A stretch of 64,000 bases of DNA from Tillus elongatus. Taxonomy: Eukaryota; Arthropoda; Insecta; Coleoptera; Cleridae. The DNA is taken from contig OZ023265.1 in NCBI GenBank assembly GCA_964006375.1, forward strand, positions 162,652,118 to 162,716,117, in the 5' to 3' direction. The position numbers were made by a program, and so were the translations under genes. The notes beneath the pieces are model-generated. The model had not been told where the DNA came from and ran no database searches. It saw only the letters and a program-made list of their open reading frames with translations. Of the stretch, positions 49,205-61,596 are shown one piece after another. Numbering within the stretch: the stretch's first letter is position 1; each line of letters opens with the position of its first letter.

Positions 49205-50525
49205 CGACTTTAGCCTGAAGGGCTTTCACACTCTCTCAAAGGGGAACATTCACTTATCCCAGGTATCTCAGATACCAAAGGGACTGAGCTCAGATGGAGC
49301 CCTTTCCAAGTTATCGGGCCCTGAACGACAACACGTCACATCCTCATTTCGCAGGAATCTCCGCACGGCGTGGGCAGTTGCAAGTATCACTGCCTTCTGC
49401 ATAACCTTATAAAGATGCACGCCAAGGCCCAGTCTCCTAACGTTCTCTCGAAAATTCTTAGGAACCACACCAGTTGACGACATGGCTATTGTAATTACTC
49501 GGACACTATCTGCCCTCCACTGTCTCTTTACTTGTATCTCGAGATCTCTCTACTTAATGATCTTCTCGTTGTACTTTATTTCTAGATTATTAGTATTTGG
49601 AATGGCCACATCAATCAGCGTTACTTGGTTGCAGGACTTATCCACTATTAATATATCTGGCATGTTGTGTGCAACTCGTTGATCTGTGAGCACTGTTCGA
49701 TACCAGTACAACCTGTATCCTGAGTTTTCTAGAACAGGCTCAGGAGTGTATTTATTGTAGGGCACCTTACTAGGATTTAAAGTCCCAGTTTCAGAGCCAA
49801 TTTTTGATTAAGTATGTTGGCAACTGCGTCGTGCCTCTCTTTATACCCTGTTGCAGCAAACGCCTGACAGCCTCCTGTGACGTGCTGAATAGTCTCTGAT
49901 GACTGACACCCAAATCTACATTTGTCATCTTGGACCGAATTATCGCCAACCACATACTTCAGGTAATTTCTTGTTGGGATGACCTGATCTTGTATGGCAA
50001 CCAAAAACCACCCTGTCTCTGGAAACATCTGTCCGGACACCAACCAGTAGTTCGACGCCAGTTTGGCGACATGTGCCTGGTAGGTCTCATTCATCACTTT
50101 GTATTTCACTTTCTTTTAATTGTAGCGGTGTTGAATCATCTGTCTCGCATATGACACGGTGTAGTTCAGAAGTAAGCGCCTGCTGATGGAAATATGTACG
50201 CAGGTTCACTATCTGCTGGTCCAACTGTTTACCAATATCCAACAATCCTGTTCCACCTTGGTGTCTAGGTAGGGTTACGTGTCCGATAGCACTACGGGGG
50301 TGATGCTTTTTGGATTTTGTTAGGAATGTTCGCACCTTCCGTTGTAGATTTTCGATGTCCGTTTTACTCCAGTTCACAATCCCAAATGGGTAGCTAAGTG
50401 CAGAACATGCATATGTATTCAGGGCTTTAGTCAGGTTCTTGCTGTTAGGATCATTGTCATTTTTTATTGTTGTTGTGACTTCCTGTTTTAATCCGCTTAG
50501 TACCCTTATCAATTTTTTTGACAGA
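49205..50525 (-). pseudogene. R4/Dong-like LINE relic, diverged family
   Basis: Minus-strand frames 50512-50087, 50109-49777, 49765-49550 and 49483-49268 encode YPFGIVNWSKTDIENLQRKV, HQGGTGLLDI, a zinc knuckle (C-R-F-G-C...IQHVTGGC), MPDILIVDKS with TLIDVAIP (restriction-like endonuclease) and a C-terminal ATAHAVRRFL. Broken by several frameshifts. It is clearly a different lineage from copy 2 but has the same domain order and again ends in TAA repeats at its 3' end (49205). Confidence 0.8.
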
Positions 50526-50789
50526 ACTTTTTAGAGCCATTAAAACGGCTACACCAAAGGTTCTGGTGGGGTTAAAGGAAGGCTAGTTAATTATTATAAA
50601 AAATGAATAAAAGTAGTTTGCGTGGGTATAATAAAGGTAGTAAGGTATCATTGGTATATCTGAGGAAGTCTACGATAACAACATTAATCATTAATTTATA
50701 ATGGAATAGTGACCCTCAGACCTTGTATTGCATGCTTTGTATTAAATAAACATATATTATTTCCCCTACTTTAAATCTTTTTTCTGTTT
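50526..50789. other. Short unassigned stretch
   Basis: Unique AT-rich sequence between the LINE relic and family A; nothing recognised. Confidence 0.3.
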
Positions 50790-50825
50790 TTAGCGAATTT
50801 TTTTTTAAGTTCGCTAATGAGGAGA

Positions 50826-50920
<95 letters not shown>

Positions 50921-53135
50921 GACTGATAACTCAAAAAATAATGGACCGATCTTGATCAAATTTGATGAGTACCTTCCTTTTGCAAGTGGCTTGGATAAGT
51001 TCGTTAGCCAGGAAAATCGGTACAGGTTTTCCCGAAAAATTTTGTGTTTTCTTTCTAAAAAAAATCATATCTCCGTAAATAACAAAGTAAGGGTACTCGT
51101 CTTTGTATTATAAAGATTGAACTCTGTACCAAAATTTAGGCCCCTAGCTCTAAAGACAAAGAAGTTATGGGCAGTTAAAGAAACAAATTTTGGAGTTTTC
51201 CTCGAAACGTCAAACTCGCAATTTTAAACGTTAAAATTGGCAATGTTTAGGCAAAAAATGTGAAACAAATACCGATTGTATAAAGAAAATGTTTCAAGAA
51301 GAGTGTTCTGCAAACCCTTAAGTTTCAATTCATTGATTGTTGTTGCCCTTACTTGGTGAAACTTGTCCATACTACATACAGACTTGGAGACTACTTCTCT
51401 GGCTTCACTGTTGGTTTTCGTCATTGCTCTTCATTTTACTAAAATATTTACAGAATATTCATTTCAAATAGACCACTCTGATGCTTTGGCTGTCAGTTTA
51501 GTTAAGTTGATGCCTTTTTGGAAATTTATTTGTAGGTTTAGTAAAGTTTATGGTTTAACGGTCTATAATTTTTTTAGCTAATTTTCGTAGAACAAATTTG
51601 TTAATGTATTTTTGCATTTTTTATCGAAATGATGCGTTTATAATAAAAAAAATCTGGACGCAGTAAGTGCGTTTTGGTAGCGAATTTTCGGTAAATTTGC
51701 AGATTAGCTCCCGAACGCTTTTCAAAAAACTGTTTTCAGAAACCTGCCTGGATCCACAAACCCCAAGAAAAATTTCTTGTTCACACCCCCCAAGGAAGTT
51801 ATGGGACCAGGAGTGAATAGGGGTGCTGGGCGGGATAGTTATTAAAAAGGAAATATGAGCAGAAAATGAGAATAAAACGGGCTTGAAAGTTTTCTTTTTC
51901 TAGCTCCCGAACGCTTTTCAAAAAACTGTTTTCAGAAACCTGCCTGGATCCACAAACCCCAAGAAAAATTTCTTGTTCACACCCCCCAAGGAAGTTACGG
52001 GACCAGGAGTGAATAGGGGTGCTTGGCGGGGTAGGTATTAAAAAGGAAATATGAGCAGAAAATGAGAATAAAACGGGCTTGAAAGTTGTCTTTTTCACAT
52101 ATTGAAGCAATATCCCCCTTAAACTTTGCCTACCCCGCACAACACCCCTATTCCCCCAGGTGCCGTAACTTCCTTGGCGGGTATGAACAAGAAATTTTTC
52201 TTGTGATTTATTAAACGAGGGTGGTTGTATGCACGCGAGGGGGGAAGGAAAATCCCCACGACGAAGCAGCCACCCCCAACCCTACCGCAAGTCAAAGCGG
52301 GGGGGGGGGGGTCTGCTTTGTCGTAGACATTTTCCTTTCCCCCTCGTGTGCATACAACCACCCTCGTTGCATAAACCACAAGAAAAACTTCTTGTTCATA
52401 CTTCCCAAGGAAGTTACGTGACCTGGGGGCGAATAGGAGTGCTGTGCATGGTAGGCGGGGTTTAATGGGGATATGGCTTCAAATAGACAGCTTTTAAGCA
52501 GTTTTTTGCTTTTTCTGCTCATATTTCCTTTTTACTACATACCCCGCCCAGCACCCCTATTCACCCCCAGTCCCGTAACTTCCTTGGGGGGCGTGAACAA
52601 GAAATTTTTCTTGTGGTTTGTGCATCCAGGAGGGGTCCTAGTAGTGTTTCTGAAAACAATTTTTTGAAAAGCGTTCGGGAGCTAATCTGCAAATTTACCG
52701 AATTTTCATTAAATCCTTCAAATTTCAATAACTCAATTTGCTATTAACGTAAGCTTTGTTGGTTAGGAAACCAACATTTAAGTTTATTTTCGGAAAATTT
52801 TTGTATATTTTCAAACCATAAGTAATTTTGATAAAATATAGTACATTGTTTCTACTACATAGGCTATACCAGTAATCAGATTGATGGCTGCTCGCATTTG
52901 CTATTAAAAACATTTTTATGGAAATTCACTTCGATAACACACTTGCTGCATCCAGACTTTTGAAAAATGTTTATATATTTTCAAACAATAAAGTTATTTC
53001 GATGAAATAAGGTACATTGTTTCTACTATAGGCAACCAAGTTTGATACATGCTTTGATCAAAGAAAGACATTTGCTATTAAAAATATTTTAAAGAAAATT
53101 CGCTACCATAACGCACTTGCTGCGTCCAGATATTT
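50790..53135 (+). repeat. Family A copy with nested MITE B
   Basis: Hairpin (TTAGCGAATTTT...AAGTTCGCTAA), GAGGAGATCTG, TA tract (50830-50918), then all usual blocks, MITE C left edge (51653), MITE B (51690-52699) and right edges, the last at 53100-53130. This is the uninterrupted counterpart of the copy hit by the LTR element. Confidence 0.8.
51682..52707. mobile_element. MITE B, copy 3 (8-bp target duplication)
   Basis: A 1010-bp element (51690-52699) with GAATTTTC on both sides (51682-51689, 52700-52707), the same target base as copy 2. It has the central fold region and in addition an internal tandem duplication of about 196 bp (AGCTCCCGAACGC at 51706 and 51902). A run of G (52299-52310) lies at the fold axis. 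Confidence 0.88.
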
Positions 53136-54189
<1,054 letters not shown>

Positions 54190-54615
54190 AGCAAGTAATA
54201 TAACGCAATTTAATTAAAATCGTACAATTTTATTTAATTGAAGGAATTTTTGGTGTTTTAATTATTTTGGAATTTTTCGACAATTGTGCAGTGAGTGCCC
54301 AGCAATTTTATGTGATTTAATCTGTCTATAAGCAAGTCAGCTGAGTTAAACAAATTTAATATCTAGCTTTGTATAAGTCAATAATCAATATCATTAATTA
54401 AGTTTATAGATAACTATGTCGTCTAATTTAAATCGTTCACCAGCAAGCGAAATACTTTTGCTGTACAGTCTGAGTTTAATATAACGCAATTTAGTTAAAA
54501 TCGTATCATTTTATTTAATTGAAGGAAGTTCTGGTGTTTCATTTATTTTACAATATTTCGACAATTGTGCAGTGAGTGCCTAGCAATTTTTAACTTTGTG
54601 TGATCAGATTTTTCT
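54190..54615. repeat. Direct repeat pair, about 150 bp, 282 bp apart
   Basis: AATATAACGCAATTTA...AAAATCGTA...TTTTATTTAATTGAAGGAA...CGACAATTGTGCAGTGAGTG occurs at about 54198 and 54480. Between them an ATG (54417) starts a 22-codon frame with no known motif. It could be a duplicated leader of an unidentified element; that is a guess. Confidence 0.55.
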
Positions 54616-54624
54616 ATAAACAAG

Positions 54625-55530
54625 TCAGGTGAAATATCTCAAGAAGGATGTTTTACAAACTCTGAAGTCTTAGTTTCAACCGTCATTGTCCTTCATTTTA
54701 CTAAAATGTTTCCAGAAAATTCATTTCAAATAGACCCTTTTTCTGATGCTTGGCAGGAACCTTAGCTTTAGAGTTTATCGTTTAATGGTATATAATTTTT
54801 GTCGAATTTTCGTAAAAAATCAATAAAGCTCAATATATCCGTTATTATACAAGATATGAAGAAAATTTGTATATATTAATTATAGGGTGTCTTGAGCTAC
54901 ATCTTAACTTTTTCTGATGCTTGGCAGGAGCCTTAGCTTTAGAGTTTATCGTTTAATGGTATATAATTTTTGTCGAATTTTCGTAAAAAATTAATAAAGC
55001 TCAATATATCCGTTATTATACAAGATATGAAGAAAATTTGTATATATTAATTATAGGGTGTCTTGAGCTACATCTTAAAAAATATTTCTACAATCACAGG
55101 ATGACCCATAAGTCGTTGGTGATACAAATTTTCTTCTTTTTTAATCAAACACGCCTTATGTTATTGCATTTTCGAATATTTCAGCGATGCATGTTTGTAA
55201 GAAATTCGGGACGCAGAAAGTGCGTTATGGTAGCGAATTTTCATTAAATGCTTCAAATTTGAATAGCTCAATTTGTTATTAACCTATAAGGTTGACCAAG
55301 AAACGAGTTTTTCAGGGAACACTTTAAGTTTACTTTTGGAAATTTTTGTACATTTTCACACAATAAAGTTATTTTTATGAAACATGGCACATTGTTTTTA
55401 CTATATAGGTTATACTGGTAACCAAAATTGATGCCTGCTTTCTTAAAAAAGGAAACACACATATTTGCAATTAAAAACATTTTTATGAAAATTCACTACC
55501 ATAACGCACTTGCTGCGTCCAGAGTTTTTA
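54625..55530 (+). repeat. Family A copy, 5'-truncated, with tandem duplication
   Basis: Starts within TCTCAAGAAGGATGTTTTAC. A ~170-bp part (TTTTTCTGATGCTTGGCAGG to GCTACATCTTA) is duplicated in tandem (54738-54907, 54908-55076). It ends with MITE C (55208-55525). The palindromic region starts soon after. Confidence 0.72.
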
Positions 55531-55547
55531 TTTTATTTAGACCCAGT

Positions 55548-56050
55548 TCCATCAACTGTGATCAGCTGTTTCTTTTGAACTTGTTTTCCTCTGTACGCCT
55601 TTCTGATTGCAATTTCTTTTTCGGCTTGGAAAAAATAGTCTTCTCTTTTAATGAGCGACAAGGTATTATTAATAATAAAAACATTGGTAAAATATAAAAA
55701 ATATAATATATTTATTCATATGTACACTACAAGTTAACTAATTTCAAAATTGTCTAACTGATTGATCAGCTGTTTCTTTTGAACTTGTTTTCCCCTGTAC
55801 GCCTTTCTGATTGCAATTTCTTTTTCGGCTTGGAAAAAAAAAATAGTCTTCTCTTTTAATGAGCGACAAGGTATTATTAATAATAAAAACATTGGTAAAA
55901 TATAAAAAATATAATATATTTATTCATATGTACACTACAAGTTAACTAATTTCAAAATTGTCTAACTGTTTGATCAGCTGTTTCTTTTGAACTTGTTTTC
56001 CTCTGTACGCCTTTCTGATTGCAATTTCTTTTTCGGCTTGGAAAAAAACA
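55548..56050 (-). repeat. Tandem repeat (~206 bp) of a terminal-exon-like unit, left arm
   Basis: The block GATCAGCTGTTTCTTTTGAA starts at 55560, 55764 and 55972. On the minus strand each unit has a pyrimidine tract ending in CCAAG, then an open frame (QAEKEIAIRKAYRGKQVQKK and 14 more residues), a TAA stop and AATAAA. The mirror copies lie at 63.62 kb and beyond. The layout resembles a duplicated last exon with its poly-A signal. Protein identity unknown. Confidence 0.55.
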
Positions 56051-57176
56051 GTAGAAATTTTTCTATTAAATGTATTTTTCAAATAAGACACCTGTATTTT
56101 TTCTTATATTTGAATATACATACTGCAAAGTTTAATGCAGAATGTTTTTGGTTTGAGAACTGCTTTCAGTGCAAATGTGTTTTTATATACATGATATCTT
56201 AAAAGTAGACTTTTTTGTATCCAATATATTTTTTCACACGAGACACTGTATTTTTAATTCTTCATCTAACCCTCTAAAAGACGTATAACAGTTTTGGTAC
56301 CTAATGCTACCCGTTTCCGCAAATAATTAACAATAGCAATAACAACAGTCATTTCGGTAGGCAAGTATTATATGGTACTAGTTCAATCTGTGACAGTTAA
56401 ATAATTTCTAGTCAAAAATTGTTCCTAGCTACTATGTCTTCGGTTTTTGGTCCTAACTAATACGTTGATATGTTACTTAGCTTAATGGTGAGTGTAGGAA
56501 AAATTATTAACATGCACAATGGTTATAACTTTCGTTTAAAATTTGTTTTAAAATTATGTTCAGATTACATTCACGTTTTAATGTAAAATAAAATTTCAAC
56601 AACATTTAAAATTTTTTGATCAATTTGGAAACGATATATTTATATATTTAGTGTAAAATTCTCACAGTATTAGCACTGGCTTTCCGAATATCGTGAATTA
56701 GAGCAAACAGATTTTAAAATTATCTGAATAAACACACTATATGTGTTTATAATAATAGAAAAGGCAATGTTGTTTATGTTGAAGGTGTTTTGTTGAAGGT
56801 AAACTTAAAATTAAAAATATTAGTTGCATTCAATGTGAGCCAGAATGTAGAGTTGTTAAGTGTTTCATGTAAAGTCAGAGGCATACACTTAAACTAAAAA
56901 AAAAAATTGCACAATCAGTCAATTTTATACTTTAAAGAAAATAATAACCAGATTTAACCTTAAATTTTTACAATTTACAAAGAGAAGGCGTTTTCCTGAT
57001 TCACATGGTACAACTCCTTATTGGTTTAAGTTATAAATCATATGTATAATTACTTATTTATTATTAACTATTTCATGTTCACTTTAGATCACTGTATTGG
57101 GTCGCAATAGTAGTTATAGAAATTATTTTTAGCCTTCACATTTTAATTTTGTGTCTGTTTACCTAGCTACAAGAAG
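56051..57176. other. Left arm, no gene recognised
   Basis: AT-rich palindrome-arm sequence upstream of the 90-codon ORF. A pyrimidine-rich acceptor-like TTTTGTGTCTGTTTACCTAG ends at 57166. Mirror: 62502-63627. Confidence 0.4.
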
Positions 57177-57449
57177 ATGGATATACAAGATTTTCTGGAA
57201 AAATATGACACTTTGTTGTTAGATTATCATCGCAATCAAATTTATAGACTTCAAAATGCGTTGGGAAATTGCGAAGATGAACCGATGAGAATAACATGTC
57301 ACGGAATGCATTATGAAAGTTGCGTCTGGTCCAAAGACGATGCCAAGGGCGGCCCAGATACTTGTGAATGCTTTCATAAAAAATTACTTAGATCCAAAAT
57401 AGACAAAATAATTAAGTTATATTTAAGAAAGAAGCTATTGCCATTGTAA
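57177..57449 (+). CDS. Hypothetical 90-residue protein, left-arm copy
   Basis: Starts at ATG 57177 (AAGAAGATGG context), ten bases after a good splice-acceptor-like sequence, and ends TAA 57447-57449, followed by AATAAA near 57474. It could thus be the last exon of a gene or a small single-exon gene. The protein is mixed, not low-complexity: an acidic/aromatic N-terminus (MDIQDFLEKYDTLLLDYH), a Cys/His-rich middle (ITCHGMHYESC, DTCECFH; 5 Cys, 3 His, possible metal binding) and a basic C-terminus (KIDKIIKLYLRKK). No family recognised. The mirror copy encodes the identical protein. It converges with the PLE relic of the same arm. Confidence 0.5.
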   Translation: MDIQDFLEKYDTLLLDYHRNQIYRLQNALGNCEDEPMRITCHGMHYESCVWSKDDAKGGPDTCECFHKKLLRSKIDKIIKLYLRKKLLPL

Positions 57450-58081
57450 AAAAGAATGTAATTATTGTATATAAAATAAAGAAAAAACCAATGAATAATC
57501 AAGCGTATTTATTTTTAATCTACACATTTAAATTTTCTGTATTAAGTGCTTAGTAGTAACGATTTAAATTTCGTTACTTGTTATTGTGTTCGACTGTAAA
57601 TATTGTTTATACGTGATGTACCTTATTACAGTAATAAAGCTCATATATAGATATGCTCTTTATTTTAACAAACAAACAAACATTATAAAAAACTCTCATC
57701 ATTACTACATTTGTCAACGTTTTAGTTATACACCTAATACAATAATTTGCTTACAACGAGTAAAGTTTAAATCTACATCCATATCTTATTTTTCAAACAT
57801 CAAACTTCATATCTGATGAGCCATAACAAACCTCAAATAAGTGCTCATAAATTATATCAATATTTTCCAAATTAAAAAAGTTTTAGAAAAGTATCAGCAG
57901 AATTACTTCTTAGAAGACCAAGTAGAAAATAAATTTTACTAACGATAAGGACCTGAGATATCTTGAATAACTTGAAAGCTACAAAGCTATAGTCTACTAT
58001 ATCTCTTGATAAATGACTGAACCTTTTTGTGTATGTTGAATAAAACTGTTGAAAAAATATCTAGGTAAATAAGCCGCATCT
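57450..58081. other. Left arm, no gene supported
   Basis: AT-rich; a 76-codon frame at 57586-57816 has no motif and looks like chance. Mirror: 61597-62228. Confidence 0.4.
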
Positions 58082-58300
58082 GTGTTTGACACTACACCAC
58101 ATGGTGGTCTGCTGATATGTTTTGGTAATTTGTTACTCAATGCAGATGTAGAGACTCCTCCTCTGGCTTCAAAATTACTTGTTTGTTCTTTGGAATTGGT
58201 GTTACCGTTTCGCGGAATTGTCAGACAGAATAAAGTTGATTTTATTTATGGTTTAAAACCCGTTACCACACTACAGTATTATCAAAAACTAAAAAACTAA
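58082..58300 (+). CDS. Hypothetical 72-residue ORF, left-arm copy
   Basis: The listed frame starts at a GTG/TTG-type codon rather than ATG, so it is more likely part of an exon or a chance frame. Composition is protein-like (TPHGGLLICFGNLLLN, ETPPLASKLLVCSLELVLPF) without recognised family. It lies between the TAA tract and the 90-residue ORF, same strand as the latter. The mirror copy is identical. Confidence 0.25.
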   Translation: MFDTTPHGGLLICFGNLLLNADVETPPLASKLLVCSLELVLPFRGIVRQNKVDFIYGLKPVTTLQYYQKLKN

Positions 58301-58690
58301 AATGACAAATGACGCTTCTAAAATATCTGTGTGATGTATTTCTATATTTAGCGCCAAAGTAAAATCAACTTATAACAATAATAATAACCCTAGCAATAAT
58401 AATAATAATAATAATAATAATATAACTAACAATAACAGCAAAAGAAGTAGGCTCTCTATAACAAAAATATTGATACAAATCAGCTTATTACATTATTGCA
58501 ACTATTTTTAATATAGATAAATGTTTTTTGTTTGATACATTTAATTATAAGCAAAACTTTCCAAGAAAGAGGATTCAATCAAAAATGAGTTTGCTAAGAA
58601 AAGCCATTTGTTTTCGTGTAGGTATGTGCTTTTTTATAAATTAAACTTCAAAAAAGTAGCCTTTGCGCTTGTTGTTACAAAAATCTAGTT

Positions 58691-59751
58691 ACTCCATGTG
58701 GCTGTATTGAATATCCGTTTTATGTTTTGCAAAATGTAGCTTTGTCAGCGTGCTTATTTCCAAGTGCAGAAATATATTGTTTGTGTATGGTATTAAAACT
58801 TCTATAAGCTTGGTAGATGTGGACTGCGTTACATTGCTGATTTATAAATTCCAGCATTTGTCAACAAATTGTATTTTTCTTTCTAGTTAAATAGGAAATC
58901 ACGCATCGTGTTCTAAGATTTTAAAGCTATTTTTTATCTGTACTGCTACTTAACATTTCAGAAATATTTTCTGAAATGTTTCCAAAGTAAGTCTTCGAAA
59001 CATATTTGTTATCTTTTTGCTTCTAATACAGATTTGGGTAAGTTAAATTTAGGGCTAATTTGTATTATTTTGTGTCTATCACCTTATTGATTATTTTAGC
59101 AGAGTAAACATTATTAAATGCTATTTACTTGATCCCTAAAATTTATTTTTGGGTCGTTTTAGGCATATAGGTATTGAAAATGCACGATGCATCATCTTTA
59201 AATGGTAGACTGACGCAGCTTTTGTAAAAAATGGGTGACATGCACCGTATGGTATAGTTGTTCGCTGTATATTGAAAAGCCAAGTGAATTATTTTCTAAC
59301 TTTTTAATGGTTACACACCACAGATTTATAATATTGTTAGCTTCTTTGTCTAAAGTATATTTTAATAAACTTTAAAAATTCATTTAATTCTGTAAGGCTA
59401 TCATGAAAACATGTTAAAATGCAATCTACATATCTGTACCAAAAGATAATATGTGAAACTTCTAATGCTGAAACTTGTTTTTCTAAGTTTTCATGAATAT
59501 GTTGGCCAATAAACGAGACAACCGACTACCCGTAAGAAGAAGGTCATAATTTTGCAGAGAAATTTTTTCACTAAATTTAAAATAGCTTTGCTTGTAAATT
59601 CAATAAACAGATTCACTGTTTCGTTTTTGTTCATCACACTTACTCATCGCTTCTAGTAAACGGTTTTTTACTGATGGTAAGAATTGTCTAAAGGGTATTT
59701 TAGAATACATGCCACTAACATAAAACCAAACGAATTCACTGTTTGAAGGAA
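58691..59751 (-). pseudogene. Penelope-like element relic (RT and GIY-YIG), left-arm copy
   Basis: Mirror image of the better described right-arm copy at 59930-60990. It reads outward from the palindrome axis, so the two copies are divergent. The same stops and frameshifts are present in both arms, which means the element was already degraded before the arms were duplicated. Two of the four arm differences seen (59297, 59483) lie in it. Confidence 0.8.
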
Positions 59752-59822
59752 TAGTTGTGTTATTTAAATTCTGTCATCATGAATGTTGTACCTGTTCTAG
59801 GTTTCCGATTTTTGTTTGTTTG

Positions 59823-59858
59823 AGTTAAGCGTTTTTTAAATTTCTATGTCGCTTATCA
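59823..59858. repeat. Palindrome centre
   Basis: The axis is at 59840/59841 in AAATTT. The outer arms are perfect up to 59822/59859. Inside, only parts still pair (TAAGCG 59826-59831 with CGCTTA 59850-59855, and AAATTT). The centre is therefore a palindrome with several mutations, not an unrelated spacer. Confidence 0.85.
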
Positions 59859-59929
59859 CAAACAAACAAAAATCGGAAACCTAGAACAGGTACAACATTC
59901 ATGATGACAGAATTTAAATAACACAACTA

Positions 59930-60990
59930 TTCCTTCAAACAGTGAATTCGTTTGGTTTTATGTTAGTGGCATGTATTCTAAAATACCCTTTAGACAATTC
60001 TTACCATCAGTAAAAAACCGTTTACTAGAAGCGATGAGTAAGTGTGATGAACAAAAACGAAACAGTGAATCTGTTTATTGAATTTACAAGCAAAGCTATT
60101 TTAAATTTAGTGAAAAAATTTCTCTGCAAAATTATGACCTTCTTCTTACGGGTAGTCGGTTGTCTCGTTTATTGGCCAACATATTCATGAAAACTTACAA
60201 AAACAAGTTTCAGCATTAGAAGTTTCACATATTATCTTTTGGTACAGATATGTAGATTGCATTTTAACATGTTTTCATGATAGCCTTACAGAATTAAATG
60301 AATTTTTAAAGTTTATTAAAATATACTTTAGACAAAGAAGCTAACAATATTATAAATCTGTGGTGTGTAACCATTAAAAAGTTTGAAAATAATTCACTTG
60401 GCTTTTCAATATACAGCGAACAACTATACCATACGGTGCATGTCACCCATTTTTTACAAAAGCTGCGTCAGTCTACCATTTAAAGATGATGCATCGTGCA
60501 TTTTCAATACCTATATGCCTAAAACGACCCAAAAATAAATTTTAGGGATCAAGTAAATAGCATTTAATAATGTTTACTCTGCTAAAATAATCAATAAGGT
60601 GATAGACACAAAATAATACAAATTAGCCCTAAATTTAACTTACCCAAATCTGTATTAGAAGCAAAAAGATAACAAATATGTTTCGAAGACTTACTTTGGA
60701 AACATTTCAGAAAATATTTCTGAAATGTTAAGTAGCAGTACAGATAAAAAATAGCTTTAAAATCTTAGAACACGATGCGTGATTTCCTATTTAACTAGAA
60801 AGAAAAATACAATTTGTTGACAAATGCTGGAATTTATAAATCAGCAATGTAACGCAGTCCACATCTACCAAGCTTATAGAAGTTTTAATACCATACACAA
60901 ACAATATATTTCTGCACTTGGAAATAAGCACGCTGACAAAGCTACATTTTGCAAAACATAAAACGGATATTCAATACAGCCACATGGAGT
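59930..60990 (+). pseudogene. Penelope-like element relic (RT and GIY-YIG), right-arm copy
   Basis: Spread over three frames: GSRLSRLLANIFM (about 60150-60190; PLE RT motif G-S-P-L-S...LANIFM), FWYRYVDCILTCFHDSL and LNEFLKFIK (60236-60340; the catalytic YVDD is YVDC), SIYSEQLYHTVH-like sequence (about 60400), and after frameshifts LLTNAGIY (about 60815) with YRSFNTIHKQYISAL and NKHADKATF (60873-60950), matching the GIY-YIG domain, whose YIG is decayed. Many stops and frameshifts. The GIY-YIG part is a different lineage from the fragment at 18.5 kb. It is very AT-rich and clearly dead. Confidence 0.8.
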
Positions 60991-61377
60991 AACTAGATTT
61001 TTGTAACAACAAGCGCAAAGGCTACTTTTTTGAAGTTTAATTTATAAAAAAGCACATACCTACACGAAAACAAATGGCTTTTCTTAGCAAACTCATTTTT
61101 GATTGAATCCTCTTTCTTGGAAAGTTTTGCTTATAATTAAATGTATCAAACAAAAAACATTTATCTATATTAAAAATAGTTGCAATAATGTAATAAGCTG
61201 ATTTGTATCAATATTTTTGTTATAGAGAGCCTACTTCTTTTGCTGTTATTGTTAGTTATATTATTATTATTATTATTATTATTGCTAGGGTTATTATTAT
61301 TGTTATAAGTTGATTTTACTTTGGCGCTAAATATAGAAATACATCACACAGATATTTTAGAAGCGTCATTTGTCATT
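60991..61377. other. Right arm, TAA tract, no gene
   Basis: Includes the eight-unit TAA tract (61261-61283), one unit shorter than the left-arm tract (58395-58420). Mirror of 58301-58690. Confidence 0.6.
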
Positions 61378-61596
61378 TTAGTTTTTTAGTTTTTGATAAT
61401 ACTGTAGTGTGGTAACGGGTTTTAAACCATAAATAAAATCAACTTTATTCTGTCTGACAATTCCGCGAAACGGTAACACCAATTCCAAAGAACAAACAAG
61501 TAATTTTGAAGCCAGAGGAGGAGTCTCTACATCTGCATTGAGTAACAAATTACCAAAACATATCAGCAGACCACCATGTGGTGTAGTGTCAAACAC
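61378..61596 (-). CDS. Hypothetical 72-residue ORF, right-arm copy
   Basis: Exact mirror of 58082-58300 with identical translation. Same doubts about its start and reality. Confidence 0.25.
   Translation of the reverse strand: MFDTTPHGGLLICFGNLLLNADVETPPLASKLLVCSLELVLPFRGIVRQNKVDFIYGLKPVTTLQYYQKLKN

Noticed and set aside
52221..52522. Overlapping ORFs of 66-86 codons on both strands
   Set aside because: They lie in the palindromic MITE B and mirror each other because of its fold; no protein family.
55987..56202. A 71-residue ORF (mirror 63476-63691)
   Set aside because: Its start overlaps the antisense of the terminal-exon-like unit and the rest is AT-rich without motif.
57586..57816. A 76-residue ORF (mirror 61862-62092)
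   Set aside because: AT-rich composition, no motif, no start context; identical in both arms only because the arms are identical.
59811..59870. Palindrome as a pure assembly artefact
   Set aside because: Not accepted outright, because the arms differ at several sites and the centre is mutated; but not excluded, so it is kept as a stated risk in the finding.
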